NCBI GenBank assembly: GCA_024362935.1
Contig: JANCRA010000118.1
Coordinates: 144,001-208,000, forward strand
Source: Setophaga petechia
Lineage: Eukaryota; Chordata; Aves; Passeriformes; Parulidae
DNA length: 64,000 nt
Direction of reading: 5' to 3'
The position numbers and the translations under genes were made by a program. Numbering within the stretch: position 1 is the first letter of the stretch; the number at the start of each line of letters is the position of its first letter. The notes beneath the pieces were generated by a model. The model did not search any database. It saw only the letters and a list, made by a program, of their open reading frames with translations, and had not been told where the DNA came from. Of the stretch, positions 23,675-34,106 are shown piece after piece.

Positions 23675-24360
23675 GGCCCCAGTGTCACCTGAATGGCTCA
23701 GGGAGGTGACAGAGGTTTGGGGCAGTGATGCAGCTCAGCACCTCCTGGTATGGCATCCCTGGCAATGTCACTGGTGCTGCTGTGACAGCAGAACTGGGGC
23801 TGGTTTGGCTCCTCCATGCTCCCGCAGGCAGGGGGAGATGGGGATGATGCCTCAAATGTGTCCTCACGTGTCCTTCCTGTCCCCTCCCTATGGCCCTGCT
23901 GGGCACAAGTGGCCACGTGGTGCTGGGGGAAAATCATCCAAAAAGAGGGAGGATGGATCAACCAAAAAGAGCAGAACAGGACTGGGAATGGGGCTGCTGT
24001 GCCCAGCACTGATGGGGGGCCCAAAATCCCCAAAAGCCAGGGGAAGGGAGGGAGTGGGAATGTGCAGCAAAGGAATGAGCTCCAAGCTCAGCCTGGAGAA
24101 GACTCAGACCCTTTTTAGGACAAACTCCATCCTGCTCCAGACCTGCTCCATCCTGGGACACCTCCAGTGCCTGGGCTGGGCAGTGGAAGAGGGAGAACAC
24201 AGCAGGGCAGCGTGGAGGGGCTGGGAGCAGCACAGGGATTGTGGGGATGGAGCACAGGAGCCCCAGGGATGTCCCTGCAGCACTGGGATCAACATTTGGG
24301 TGGCACATCCATGAGATGTGCCTTCTACTGTCCCAGGCTGCTCCAAGCCTGGCCTGTAGC
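23675..24360. other. No feature seen
   Basis: Overlapping frames on both strands (210 codons plus, 116 minus) show ordinary GC-rich composition and no recognised domain. Could hold an unrecognised exon; I cannot support one. Confidence 0.35.
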
Positions 24361-25310
24361 TGTGCTGGGAAGGCCCCGATAAAGGAGGAATGATGAGGAG
24401 GACTCTATGATATCAGAAGGCTAATTAATTACTTTATTATACTGTATTATTCTATCTGTATTACATTACATCTAAACTGAATCTGCCAAGCACTCCAACT
24501 GCACAGAATCTCGTGACTGCCTGCTGGCATTACCAACACACTCACACTCATACACACTCACACACACTCACACTCACACTCACACACACACACTCACACA
24601 TACACACACACACTCACACTCACACTCACACACACACACTCACACACACACACTCACACTCACACACACTCACACACTCACACACCCTCACACACACTCA
24701 CACACACACTCACACACACAGACACACTCACACTCACACACACACACACTCACACACACAGAGACACACACACAGAGACACACACTCACACACACTCACA
24801 CACACTCACAGTCACACACTCACACACACTCACACAGACTCACACACTCACACACACTCACACACACAGACACACACACACTCACACACACACTCACACA
24901 CTCACACACACACACTCACACTCACACACACAGACACACACACACTCACACACACACTCACACACTCACACACACACACTCACACTCACACACACAGACA
25001 CACACACACTCACACACACACTCACACACTCACACTCACACACTCACACACACACACTCACACACACACACTCACACACACACACACTCACACACACACA
25101 CACACACTCACACATACACTCACACTCACACTCACACACACACACACACACACACTTGGCCCTGACAGGCCAAGGAAACAAAACCCCATCACTGTGGGTG
25201 AACAATCTCCATTTGCATTCTGCTTTTGCACAAACACAGGCACAGCAAATGATAAGAATTGTTCTTGGGAAGAATTGTGCCTTGCTTTTCTCTGCGAAGA
25301 GAAATGTGGG
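24361..25310 (-). mobile_element. ERV LTR split by a 0.6 kb CA array
   Basis: Left piece (GCTGGGAAGGCCCC, GGAATGATGAGGAGGACTC, TCAGAAGGCTAATTAATTAC) and right piece (TTGGCCCTGACAGGCCAAGG, TGGGTGAACAATCTCCA, CAAATGATAAGAATTGTTCT) match the LTR at 35038-35449. There, AACACAGCTTGGCCCTGATA is continuous; here AACACA and CTTGGCCCTGACAGG are separated by the CA array. So the array grew from an ACACA seed inside the LTR. The right end is cut short before the usual GAATGCCACA end. Confidence 0.8.
24535..25156. repeat. (CA)n array with CACACT and CACAGA interruptions, about 620 bp
   Basis: Dinucleotide CA with frequent CT and GA steps every 6-16 bp, ending in a purer CA run. The plus strand is open as a threonine/histidine-rich frame of 311 codons extending into flanking LTR and CR1 DNA; the minus strand reads cysteine/valine. 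Neither is a gene. Confidence 0.97.
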
Positions 25311-25311
25311 G

Positions 25312-25452
25312 CTGCACCAGCCAGCCTGGCCTTGGACACTTCCAGAGATCCAGGGGCAGCCACAGCTTCTCTGGGAATTCCAGCCCAGCCCTTGCAGGAA
25401 GGAAATCCTTCCCAATATCCCATCCATCCCTGCCCTCTGGCAGTTTAAAATG
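25312..25452 (-). mobile_element. CR1 LINE fragment
   Basis: CAGCCTGGCCTTGGACACTT, CCACAGCTTCTCTGGGAATT and AGGAAATCCTTCCCAATATC follow the order of a CR1 3' region in reverse complement. Abuts the truncated LTR on its left. Confidence 0.8.
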
Positions 25453-25499
25453 GGAATGGGAACGACTGAATTCCTCTTTGCACATCTGCTAGGATGAGG

Positions 25500-25735
25500 A
25501 ATGAGCTGGTTTGGAAAGGGTCACATCCTGAGGCTGGGCAGGGCAGCGTGGCCATGCCCCTGGCAGGGCTCCTGAATGTTTTTAGGGTGTCCAATGCTGC
25601 TGCAGGGCTGCAGTGCCAGGCTGGGCTCGTGTCCAGCCTGCCCTCGGACACTTCAGGGATGAGGAATCCACATCTCCACATCCTCCCTGGGCGAGCTGTG
25701 CCACTGCCTCCCGTCCTTTTATCGGGGAGGACCTT
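25500..25735 (-). mobile_element. Probable second CR1-like fragment
   Basis: CCAGCCTGCCCTCGGACACT, TCAGGGATGAGGAATCCACA and CATCCTCCCTGGGCGAGCTG resemble the CR1 reverse complement again, but the first half (25500-25610) is only weakly similar. Diverged. Confidence 0.5.
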
Positions 25736-26150
25736 CAGGGACGGCAGCACAAATGTCGAGGGGATGGGATTTGTGAAAACCCGAATATTTTCCACTGGGG
25801 ATAGGATTTGTGAACGCCTCCCCTTTCCCATCAGGGTTTATTTGGACAGCCCTGGCTGCTGCATTTCTGCCGCCGCCGATCCCCGCTGCCCTCCCTGCAG
25901 TGATGTAACGCTGGATCGAGCGCACGTTCCCAGGCAGCCGCAGCCCAGCTCGGGGACACGTGCGGGGACAGCGGGGGCTGAGCCACCTCGGGAGGGCTCA
26001 GCCACCTTCACCTCGCTGCTCCTGCAGCCCCGTCCCCGGGGACTGCGGATCTCAGCCTGTGACGCACGGAAATCAGGAGAGTTTGGAGCCTGGAAATTGC
26101 TAAAAATGGGGCTTTTTGCCCGAGCTGCAGCGGTGGCTCGTGGAGGGTGA
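25736..26150. promoter_or_regulatory. CpG-rich block, candidate CpG island
   Basis: CpG is frequent from about 25850 to 26145 (CCGCCGCCGATCCCCGCTG, GATCGAGCGCACG, CTCGGGGACACGTGCGGGGA, CCCGTCCCCGGGGACTGCGG), unlike the CpG-poor flanks. It ends at an ATG at 26106 followed by 13 codons and GAGG|GTGAGC, a good splice-donor match at 26147. This could be a promoter with a short first coding exon on plus, but no further exon is recognisable and no transcript evidence is available. Alternative: a diverged GC-rich remnant without function. Confidence 0.35.
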
Positions 26151-26559
26151 GCTGGTGCAGCTCTCAGACCCTGGTTTGGCTCAGCTCTGCTAAAAACATT
26201 CCCTGTTTTGGTCAGAAGTGCTGCTGTGGCTGTCCCCCCTCCCTCCCTGCAGGAGGGACCTGCACCTTCTCCCTGTCCCCCTTCTCTCCTGTCCCACCCA
26301 CCGAAGGGCTGAGGGAGCTCTGTCCCTCCTTCCCATGGCTTTGGTGTCCCATCCTCCCTCTCAAGGTCAGGTCCCCATCCCTCCTTCTCCCCTTCTCTGC
26401 CTTCCTCTTCCTCAGAGCTTTGGGGTCTGTCCCTGTCCCAGACTCTCTCCACCGCACCCCGAGATCACCTGGCACCTCCTCTCTGCCTTCTCACCGCCTT
26501 CCCCCTGCAGGGCTGCTCCTCTGGGATGGATTCCACCCCCTCCCTGCATCTCCCAGGGC
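26151..26559. other. No feature seen
   Basis: C/T-rich ordinary sequence (many CCCTCC runs) between the CpG-rich block and the 21 bp minisatellite. Confidence 0.4.
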
Positions 26560-27680
26560 AGGGATGGCAGGGAGGGATGCAAGGATGAGAGGGAAGGGTG
26601 TAGGGATGGGAGGGATGCAGGGATGACAGGGAAGGGTGCAAGGATGGGAGGGAAGGGTGCAGGGAGGGAAGGATGTAGGGATGGCAGGGTGTAAACATGG
26701 CAGGGTAGGATGGAAGGACAGGAGGAAGGGTGCAAGGATGGCAGGGAAGGGTGTAGGGATGGCAGGGAGGGATGCAAGGATGGGAGGGAAGGACACAAGG
26801 ACGGCAGGGAAGGATGCAAGGATGGGAGAAAAGGATGTAAGGATGGCAGGAAAGGATGTAGGGATGGTAGGGAAGGGTGTAAGGGTGAAAGAGGGATGTA
26901 AGGATGGGAGGGAAGAGTGTAAAGATGGCAGGGAAGGATGCAAGGATGGGAGGGAAGGGCATAGGGATGGGAGGGATGCAGAGATGGCAGGAAAAGATGT
27001 AAGGATGGCAGGAAAGAGTGTAAGGATGGGAGGGAAGGATGTAGGGATGGCAGGGAAGGGTGTAAGGATGGCAGGGAAGGATGTAGGGATGGCAGGGAAG
27101 GGTGTAAGGATGGCAGGGAAGGGTGCAAGGATGGCAGAAAAGGGTGTAAGGATGGCAGGGAAGGGTGCAAGGATGAGAGAGAAGGGTGTAAAGATGGGAG
27201 GAAAGGGTGTAGGGATAGCAGGGAAGGGTGTAGGGATGGCAGGGAAGGGTGGAAGGACAGGAGGGAAGGGTGCAAGGATGGGCAGAAATGATGTAGGGAT
27301 GGCAGGGAAGGGTGAAGGATGGGAAAGAGGGATGTAAGGATGGGAGGGAAGAATGTAAAGATGGCAGGGAAGGATGCAAGGATGAGAGGGAAGGGTATAG
27401 GGTATGGGAGGGATGCAGGGATGGCAGGAAAGGATGTAAGGATGGCAGGGAAAAGTGTAAGGATGGGAGGGAAGGATGTAAGGATGGCAGGGAAGGACGT
27501 AGGGATGGTAGGGAAGAGTATAAGGATGGGAGGGAAGGATGTAAGGATGGCAGGGAGGGATGCAAGAATGGGAGGGAAGGATGCAAAGATGGCAGGAAAG
27601 TGTGTAAGAATGGGAGGGAAGGGTGTAGGGTTGGTAGGGAAGGGTGTGAGGATGGGAGGGAAGGGTGTGAGGATGGCTCA
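26560..27680. repeat. 21 bp purine-rich minisatellite, about 50 copies
   Basis: Unit AAGGATGGCAGGGAAGGGTG plus T/C, with GGGAGG and TAGGGATGG variants and 17-18 bp short forms. Units are stop-free in several frames, so a 475-codon frame on minus (HPSLPSL repeats) and 233- and 127-codon frames on plus (CKDGREG repeats) are open. Peptide style switches between HPSLPSL and TLPCHPY wherever a short unit shifts frame, so the frame is not conserved. Confidence 0.95.
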
Positions 27681-27908
27681 GCTTCAGGGGAATAAACTTC
27701 AGGCCAGGCAGGAATTCCTGCAGCAGCCTTCAAACCTCTCCTGCAAAGAGCTTTATGTCCACAAGGATCCAGCCTAGCAGAGGGATGCAGCTTTGTTGCC
27801 ACTCCAGTCAATAAAATGCAGTAAATAAAACCTTTTATCATTTGAAGTGGCTCGTTTTTCATCTGGAGGGATGTGGGAGTCCAACAGGGCAATAAAACTT
27901 CAGTGCCC

Positions 27909-28155
27909 TGTAAAATGCTTTTTTAGGCAGGTTAAGGAAACCAGGACCAGGCCCAGCTTGTTCTGAGGCACAAGGTGCAGATCAGGGAGGGAAGGAGCTG
28001 TTCCACCCAGAATCCAAGAGGCACAGCAGGATTTCATGGATCCAGCTGCAGCAGCACAGACTTTACCCTGAACCATCCCTTCCCTGCAGGATTTATTCTC
28101 CACAAAGCTTTGAGCCAGAAATCTGCTGAGATTTCCAGCAAAGAACCCATGAAAA
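27909..28155. repeat. Duplicated segment A, copy 1 (247 bp)
   Basis: From GTAAAATGCTTTTTTAGGCA to GCAAAGAACCCATGAAAA this is nearly identical to 29478-29726. Differences are a handful of substitutions and one 2 bp indel. Not recognised as a known element; could be a mobile element or a local duplication. Confidence 0.9.
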
Positions 28156-28489
28156 TAATTTAAAACTGGAGAAGGGCATTGTTAATTTGGGGAACAGGGG
28201 ATTATTTACAGTTTGGGATCAACAATTACAAACACTATGGAGGGTCAGGGAATAGGGAATGGGTTTGTGAGAGGTGGAAGTGGCACCCCTGTCCCTCAAC
28301 ACTGGGATTGCTCCTGCTTTTCAGGCTGGGTGGGGTTACAGATCCTCTGGGAACTGGTGCAGGATGGGAGATGCAGCTCTCAGCTCCAAATGGAAGCATG
28401 TCCATGCTCATGAAGCCGAGTTTTCCAGCAGAAAATTGGAAATTAACGGAATTATGAATTCCCTGTAACCCTTCGGGGTTATCCCTCTG
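28156..28489. other. No feature seen
   Basis: Ordinary sequence, AT-rich at the left. Confidence 0.4.
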
Positions 28490-28915
28490 CACCTCCCTGC
28501 CCTCATCCCACTGCTTTCCCTGCCCTCATCCCATTGCTTTCCCTGCCCTCATCCCATTTCTTTCCCTGCCCTCATCCCATTGCTTTCCCTGCCCTCATCC
28601 CACTGCTTTCCCTGCCCTCATCCCATTGCTTTCCCTGCCCTCATCCCATTGCTTTCCCTGCCCTCATCCCACTGCTTTCCCTGCCCTCATCCCATTGCTT
28701 TCCCTGCCCTCATCCCATTGCTTCCCTGCCCTCATCCCATTGCTTTCCCTGCCCTCATCCCACTGCTTTCCCTGCCCTCATCCCACTGCTTTCCCTGCCT
28801 TCATCCCATTGCTTTCCCTGCCCTCATCCCACTGCTTTCCCTGCCCTCATCCCACTGCTTTCCCTGCCCTCATCCCACTGCTTTCCCTGCCCTCATCCCA
28901 TTGATTTTCCTCCTC
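28490..28915. repeat. 23 bp minisatellite, about 18 copies
   Basis: Unit TTCCCTGCCCTCATCCCATT plus GCT, alternating between CCCATTGCT and CCCACTGCT forms; one unit has lost a T. All three plus frames are partly open with the same SLPSSHCFPCPHP-type peptide; these are artefacts. Confidence 0.96.
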
Positions 28916-29477
28916 AGGACACTCTGCTGCAAAGCCAGGTTGTTGCTTTAGCGTGTTGTAATTACCCAGCAGGATTTTTTAATCTATTAATTCATAATTG
29001 AAAACTAACAATGGCGTGTGCTGGGGTCTGGCTGCCATTTCAGATGAGGCCTTTGAGCTGACACAGGGATCAGATGGGAAAACAGGATCAAGCAGTTCAC
29101 TGCCATCCCAGGATTCACATCCAAGTAAATTCCCCTGGAATTCCAGAAGTGATCCCTCCAAAATCCCTTCCATGATGGTGAAGGGCAGTGGGGTGCACCA
29201 GGCTCTTCGGAAATGTTATTTACACAGCTTTGAGCAGTTTACAAAGTGTTTTTCCTTTAGTTCCTGATATCAGGGGGCATGGGAGGGGTGGGAGAGCTGC
29301 TTGGCACGGGAGGCAGGGATGAGTGTGCTGGAGAAGCTCCTGGAGAAAGCAAAGCCACATCAAGGCTGTCTGATCTGCCTGCCACATCCTAAATTACAGC
29401 ACCCACAGAGGGACACGCCAAGGGCTGGGTAAGAGCAATTCCAGCTCCAGCTGGAATATTTTCCTTTGCCTTGGGTG
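28916..29477. other. No feature seen
   Basis: Ordinary sequence; a TAATTACCC/ATTAATTCATAATTG AT-rich patch near 28960-29000. Confidence 0.4.
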
Positions 29478-29726
29478 AGTAAAATGCTTTTTTAGGCAGG
29501 TTAAAGAAACCAGGTCCAGACCCAGCTTGTTCTGAGAGGCACAAGGTGCAGATCAGGGAGGGAAGGAGCTGTTCCACCCAGAATCCAAGAGGCACAGCAG
29601 GATTTCATGGATCCAGCTGCAGCAGCACAGACTTTACCCTGCCCCATCCCCTCCCTGTAGGATTTATTCCCCACAAAGCTTTGAGCCAGAAATCTGCTGA
29701 GATTTCCAGCAAAGAACCCATGAAAA
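29478..29726. repeat. Duplicated segment A, copy 2 (249 bp)
   Basis: Near-identical partner of 27909-28155, about 1.57 kb downstream in the same orientation. It is followed within 55 bp by a copy of the 15.2 kb segment, so this place is a patchwork of local duplications. Confidence 0.9.
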
Positions 29727-29779
29727 CCTGGTTTGGAAAATGTCCCTGCTCTGGGACAGGGACAGCAGCCAGGGCACGG

Positions 29780-30156
29780 CTGGAGCTGGGCCAGGGCAGC
29801 TCAGGCTGAGCTCAGGGCAAGGCTCTTCCCCCAGAGGGTGCTGGCACTGCCCAGGCTGCCCAGGGAATGGGCACGGCCCCGAGGCTGCCAGAGCTCCAGG
29901 GATGCCCAGGCTGGGCTTGCTGGGGGCTCTGGGCAGGCTTTGGCTTTGGCATTGATCATCCCTGGGGGTCCCTTCCAGCTCAGCACATTCCATGATTGTG
30001 TGAGAGTGAGGGGTGGGGGAGATGAAGGATGGGGGAGAAATTTGGGCAGTGCTGCAGGGATGGCCAGGGTGGGGCTGTTGGGGGTCTGGGCAGGGCCTGG
30101 GTTGGATCCCTGATCCTGTGGGTCCCTTGAACTCGGGATATTCTGGGATTCTGTGA
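29780..30156 (+). mobile_element. CR1 3' ends in a duplicated segment (copy 2)
   Basis: 29780-30085 repeats 15171-15472 with about three differences, including the CR1 tail and about 75 bp of following sequence. It is followed by another CR1 3' tail (GGGTCCCTTGAACTCGGGAT, ATTCTGGGATTCTGTGA) at about 30110-30156. Confidence 0.75.
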
Positions 30157-30844
30157 AGAACCTGAGGTTGTGGTGCATTCCTGCTTTCCCCTCACCACAG
30201 GATGGTTTTCCAGCTACAATCCAGCATCCACTGGAACGTGGACAGGCTGAGAACACCCCAGAGCCTGACCCAGACCACCCTCCCTCCCTGCAGCCAGACA
30301 AACTCTCCAACAGCTGTGGAGCTCCGGGGCCAGGCCAGAATCACTGCCAGCCCCTGACAAGAGATGATCTATGAGCAGTTCTGTGTTTGATGGCTCATGG
30401 CAGAGAGAATTCAGCTGAAGGCAAGAAGGGAAAGATCAGGGGGAGCAGGGGAGCCCTGCAGGAGGCAGCTCTGTGAGTAATTCTGCCTCCTGAGTGAAGC
30501 TCCAGCACTGCAGAAACAGCAATAAATCCAATCCCACTTCATCCAGAGGACAGAGCAGAGCCCACTTGGCCTGGCCAAGGCAGAGCTCAGGGTTTCAGCA
30601 CCAGAAAAGGCTCCTGGAGGTTTGTCATGAGGCCTGGCAGAGCCCCTCAGTGAGGGAACAGCTCCTGGATTTGCAGCACGAGGCTGGATGGGCCCTCCCT
30701 GCTGGTGATGTTGGGAATGGGGCAGGAGGAGATGCTGGGTGGGACTGGGGGATGGATCCATCCGAGCTTGTCCCCATCCCTGTCCCAGCCACCTGCCCTG
30801 AAGCTCCTTGGATCGCTGTGAAGCTCCAGTTTCCCATTCATCCC
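30157..30844. other. No feature seen
   Basis: Ordinary GC-rich sequence before a CR1 fragment. Confidence 0.4.
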
Positions 30845-31165
30845 TCAGCTCAGGAAGGACCTGGAGGGGCTGGAGTGAGTCCAGGGCAGGGAATGGAGCT
30901 GGGAAGGGTCTGGAGCCCCAGGAGGGGCTGAGGGAGCTGGGAAGGGTCTGGAGCCCCAGGAGGGGCTGAGGGAGCTGGGAAGGGTCTGGAGCCCCAGGAG
31001 GGGCTGAGGGAGCTGGGAAGGGGCTGAGCCTGGAGCAAAGGAGGCTCAGGGGGCCCTTGTGGCTCTGCACAGCTCCTGCCAGGAGGGCACAGCCGGGGGG
31101 GTCGGGCTGTGCTCCAGGGAACAGGGACAGGAGCAGAGGGAACGGCCCCAGATTGCTCCAGTGAG
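30845..31165 (+). mobile_element. CR1 LINE fragment with a 38 bp internal tandem repeat
   Basis: GAGCCTGGAGCAAAGGAGGC, CTTGTGGCTCTGCACAGCTC and ACAGGGACAGGAGCAGAGGG match, in order, the CR1 copies at 52.5-52.8 kb (plus) and 54.46-54.66 kb (minus). GAGCTGGGAAGGGTCTGGAG starts at 30896, 30934 and 30972, with GAGCTGGGAAGGG again at 31010, a 38 bp tandem repeat. Ends before the usual CR1 tail. Confidence 0.8.
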
Positions 31166-31424
31166 GGTTTAGGGACATCTTTGGGCTTGGTTTGGGTCAC
31201 AGATTCATTTTTCTGTTCAAAAAGGGACGATTTTTGGCCAGAAATGGCATCTCTGGGGGTCAGAGATGGGGTCAGTCTCTGGGGTTCCTCCCTGCTGGAA
31301 CAGCAAGGTTGGGTGAGGGTGGAGGTGACCTGGAGGAGGGATCTGGCTGGAGAATGGAGAGGGAGCTCCAGAGAGATGCACAAAACACTGGACAGAATTT
31401 CTAGAATTTAAAAAAATAAAAAAC

Positions 31425-31720
31425 AAAACAAAAAAACCCACAAAACTAAAACGAAATGAAAGAAAAGGAGAATGAGAAGGAAAATCAACATGAAAACAAA
31501 AATGAAAAGGGAGATGGGGAAAAAGGAAACTAGGACAAAGAAAAAGAAAGAAATAGGGAAGGAAAAGAGAAAGGAAAAGGAAAAGGGAAAGGAAAAGGAA
31601 AGGAAAAGGGAAAGGGAAAGGGAAAGGGAAAGGGAAAGGAAAAGAAAAAGAAAAAGAAAAAGAAAACAAAAACAAAAACAAAAACAAAAATGAAACAAAA
31701 AGAAAAACATAAAAAAGAAG
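31425..31720. repeat. Purine/A-rich low-complexity tract
   Basis: Irregular AAAAG, AAAGGG and GGGAAA units, about 0.3 kb, nearly free of C and T on plus after 31555. Open lysine-rich and phenylalanine-rich frames are artefacts. Confidence 0.9.
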
Positions 31721-32500
31721 GCAGAAAAATAAGGGGAAAAAAAACCCTTATTGGTTTTCAGCCAAAAATTGTCAGATTTTGGTTTTCTATGGGAAAAAAA
31801 ATATTTAATTTCTCCCAATCCTTGCCCTGGATCAGGGATTATCATTTTTCTGCCTATGTCTGTCACCCCAGCATTTATAATCTCCCTGCACTCCCTGCTG
31901 TGGGAGATCTGGGGCTCCCACCCTTCCCAGGTGCAGGGAACACCAGAACAGCCAGACCCAGTGGGGTCCTGGGCACCAGAATTGGGGGAAAAATTCCTGA
32001 AACTCCTAAAAGTGGATTTTGGGAGCTGGTTTGGGAGGCAGAGCCATAACTGGCCGAGGGGAGCTTGGCTCCCTCCCTGCAGAGCTGCAAATCCGAGTGC
32101 TGGCCAGGAGAAATGCCAAATCATCCCTGTGCTCCCGGGGCTGCATCCAGCGGGCACCGCCTCGGGACACAGCGGGATCAGCCAGGCCGGGCTGCTCAGA
32201 GCTCCCAAAAACAGACCTGGGCTTGTTTAGTCTGCACGGGCTGCAGGGGAGACGTGAGAACAGCTCTGAGCAATGTGAGAGAGGAGGCTCTGCAGGGAGA
32301 GCAGACACAGCAGACACAGCAGAGCCTCCCCGCCATGGGAAGGGGGATTGAGGTCATCCAGGGACACTCAGGGACATCCAGGGTGATTTAGGAGGAAAAT
32401 CCCGATGGGAGAGTCGGGAAATGCTGGACTCTGGTCACTCTCTGCAGGTCCTGCGGGATCTGGATCTGAGTCTGAGCTCTCTGTCCACTCCTGATCCAGT
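31721..32500. other. No gene seen; CpG slightly raised near 32.1-32.2 kb
   Basis: GGGGCTGCATCCAGCGGGCA, CGCCTCGGGACACAGCGGGA and CCAGGCCGGGC lie within 100 bp. No exon or element recognised. Confidence 0.35.
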
Positions 32501-32700
32501 GGTCACTCAGGGGTCACTCAGGGGTCACTCAGGGGTCACTCAGTTGTCTCTCAATGCTCACTCAGTGCTCCCTCCCTGGTCACTCAGCAGTCACCCAGGG
32601 GTCACTCAAAGGTCACAGAGTGGTAACTCAGTGGTCACTCCCTGGTCACTCCCTGGTCACTCAGTTGTCTCTCAGTGGTCACTCAGTGGTCATTCTATTG
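32501..32700. repeat. GGTCACTCA-type minisatellite, about 11 bp unit
   Basis: Units such as GGGGTCACTCA, TGGTCACTCCC and TTGTCTCTCAG, about 18 copies, irregular. It ends exactly where the ERVL-like LTR 3' piece begins. Confidence 0.88.
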
Positions 32701-32872
32701 CATTTGTATTTTTAATTTCTCTAATAAAGAACTGTTATTCCTATTCCCATATCTTTGCCTGAGAGCCCCTTAATTTCAAATTTATAGCATTTTGGAGGGA
32801 GAGGGTTTGCATTTTCCATTTTGGGGAGGCTCCTGCCTCCCTCAGCAGAACCTGGCTGTTCAAACCAAGGCA
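32700..32872 (+). mobile_element. ERVL-like LTR 3' fragment
   Basis: AATAAAGAACTGTTATTCCT, CCCATATCTTTGCCTGAGAG, CCCCTTAATTTCAAA and the CAAACCAAGGCA end match the 3' part of the LTRs at 44708-45400 and 18497-19224. The 5' half is missing and replaced by the GGTCACTCA array. AATAAA lies at 32723. Confidence 0.85.
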
Positions 32873-32966
32873 GTTCCTCTCACTCCCAGCCACCCCGTGG
32901 GGCTCAGCACAAGCTCCCAGCCCTCACTGCAGAAAGGATGGAAAAACCACGTTTGGAGCTGTGTGG

Positions 32967-33380
32967 GTTTGATGTGAAAGTGCTTTGATGTGAAACTGGA
33001 GCTGAGTGGTTCTTAAAATCAGAGAAAAATGAGGGAGAGCACAAGATAACACACCCAGTAAAAACTGGAGTAATTATTTCTTGTTGGGGACACTGGCAGG
33101 ACAGGGTGGCACTGCCTGTCCCAGCACCCATGGGCCTCTGGCACTGGTGACAAAGTGTCACCAACAGCTCGGTTCAGAGCCATTGAGTTTGATGTGGAAG
33201 TGCTTTGGCAGTGAAACTGGAGCTGGGTGGTTCTTAAAATCAGGGAGAAATGAGGGAGAGCACGAGGTGACACATCCATGGTCACACAAGAGGGTGGCAC
33301 CGCCTGTTCCAGCCACCCGCGGGCCTGTGGCACTGGCGACAAAGTGTCACCAGCAGCTCGATTTCACAGCTCTGATCCCA
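32967..33380. repeat. Tandem duplication, period 220 bp, 2 copies
   Basis: GTTTGATGTGAAAGTGCTTT begins at 32967 and its variant at 33187. Both copies continue with GAAACTGGAGCTG, GTGGTTCTTAAAATCAG, AATGAGGGAGAGCAC and GACAAAGTGTCACC. Copy 2 lacks the middle ATTATTTCTTGTTGGGGACA segment. Confidence 0.88.
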
Positions 33381-34100
33381 GCTGGATCTCACCTTCCTGG
33401 CACAGCAAACTGGGCACTGCTCCTTCCCAGGGCTGCTGTCCCCTCCCCGTGCCCCAGGGCAGGGATCTGAGCGTGTTCCCTCAGCTGGGCCGTTCCCAAA
33501 TCCCGGCCAGCAGCACAAACATCCATCTGCAGCGTCCTGGGAGCCCAGGACGTCACCAGGAGGGAGCTGGCTGCTCTCCACAGCCAGGCACACCAGGAGC
33601 AAACAATGCTCTGGTTCTGAGTGGGGCTGCACAAACCATCAGGCACCTCATTAATCTTGTGGTTAATTCTCTGCAGGAGGCTGCCTGCAAGGAGGAATAA
33701 ATTCTCCATTTTAATTACAGCAGGAATAACAAGAGTGGCCTTTCCAACTCCTTTTCATTGCTGGTGGCAACCCGTTGTCAAACGTGTTGTCCCTGGGTGG
33801 TTTTCCCCTCTTTGTTGAGCCCTGCACAGGCAGGGAGCACAGACCAGCAGTGATTCCATCACACGCTGAAATCAGGGGTGCCAAATCCTGGAGAAACCCA
33901 GGAAAACCCCTGGACACAGCTCAGCCTCCTCCAGCACCCCTGAGGCTGGAAATGCTCCAAATCCCCATCTCTGCCCCCTCCTCCCTCCCAGGGAGCTGGG
34001 AATGGCTCAGGGAGCTGGGGCTGAGCCGGTGCCAGTGCTGTGGCTGATGTCCCCAGGCTGTCACAGCCCTGAGCCCCGGGAAGGGAACTGCCAGGGCTTG
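33381..34100. other. No feature seen
   Basis: Ordinary sequence. No exon, RNA or element recognised. Confidence 0.4.
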
Positions 34101-34106
34101 GCCGAG

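Noticed and set aside
24513..25448. 311-codon threonine/histidine-rich frame
   Set aside because: CA microsatellite plus flanking LTR and CR1 DNA.
26465..27892. 475-codon minus-strand frame rich in HPSLPSL
   Set aside because: Read-through of a 21 bp minisatellite, with frame switches at short units.
28490..28915. Possible CRISPR-like array of 23 bp repeats
   Set aside because: Repeats are contiguous without unique spacers, and the sequence is from a vertebrate.
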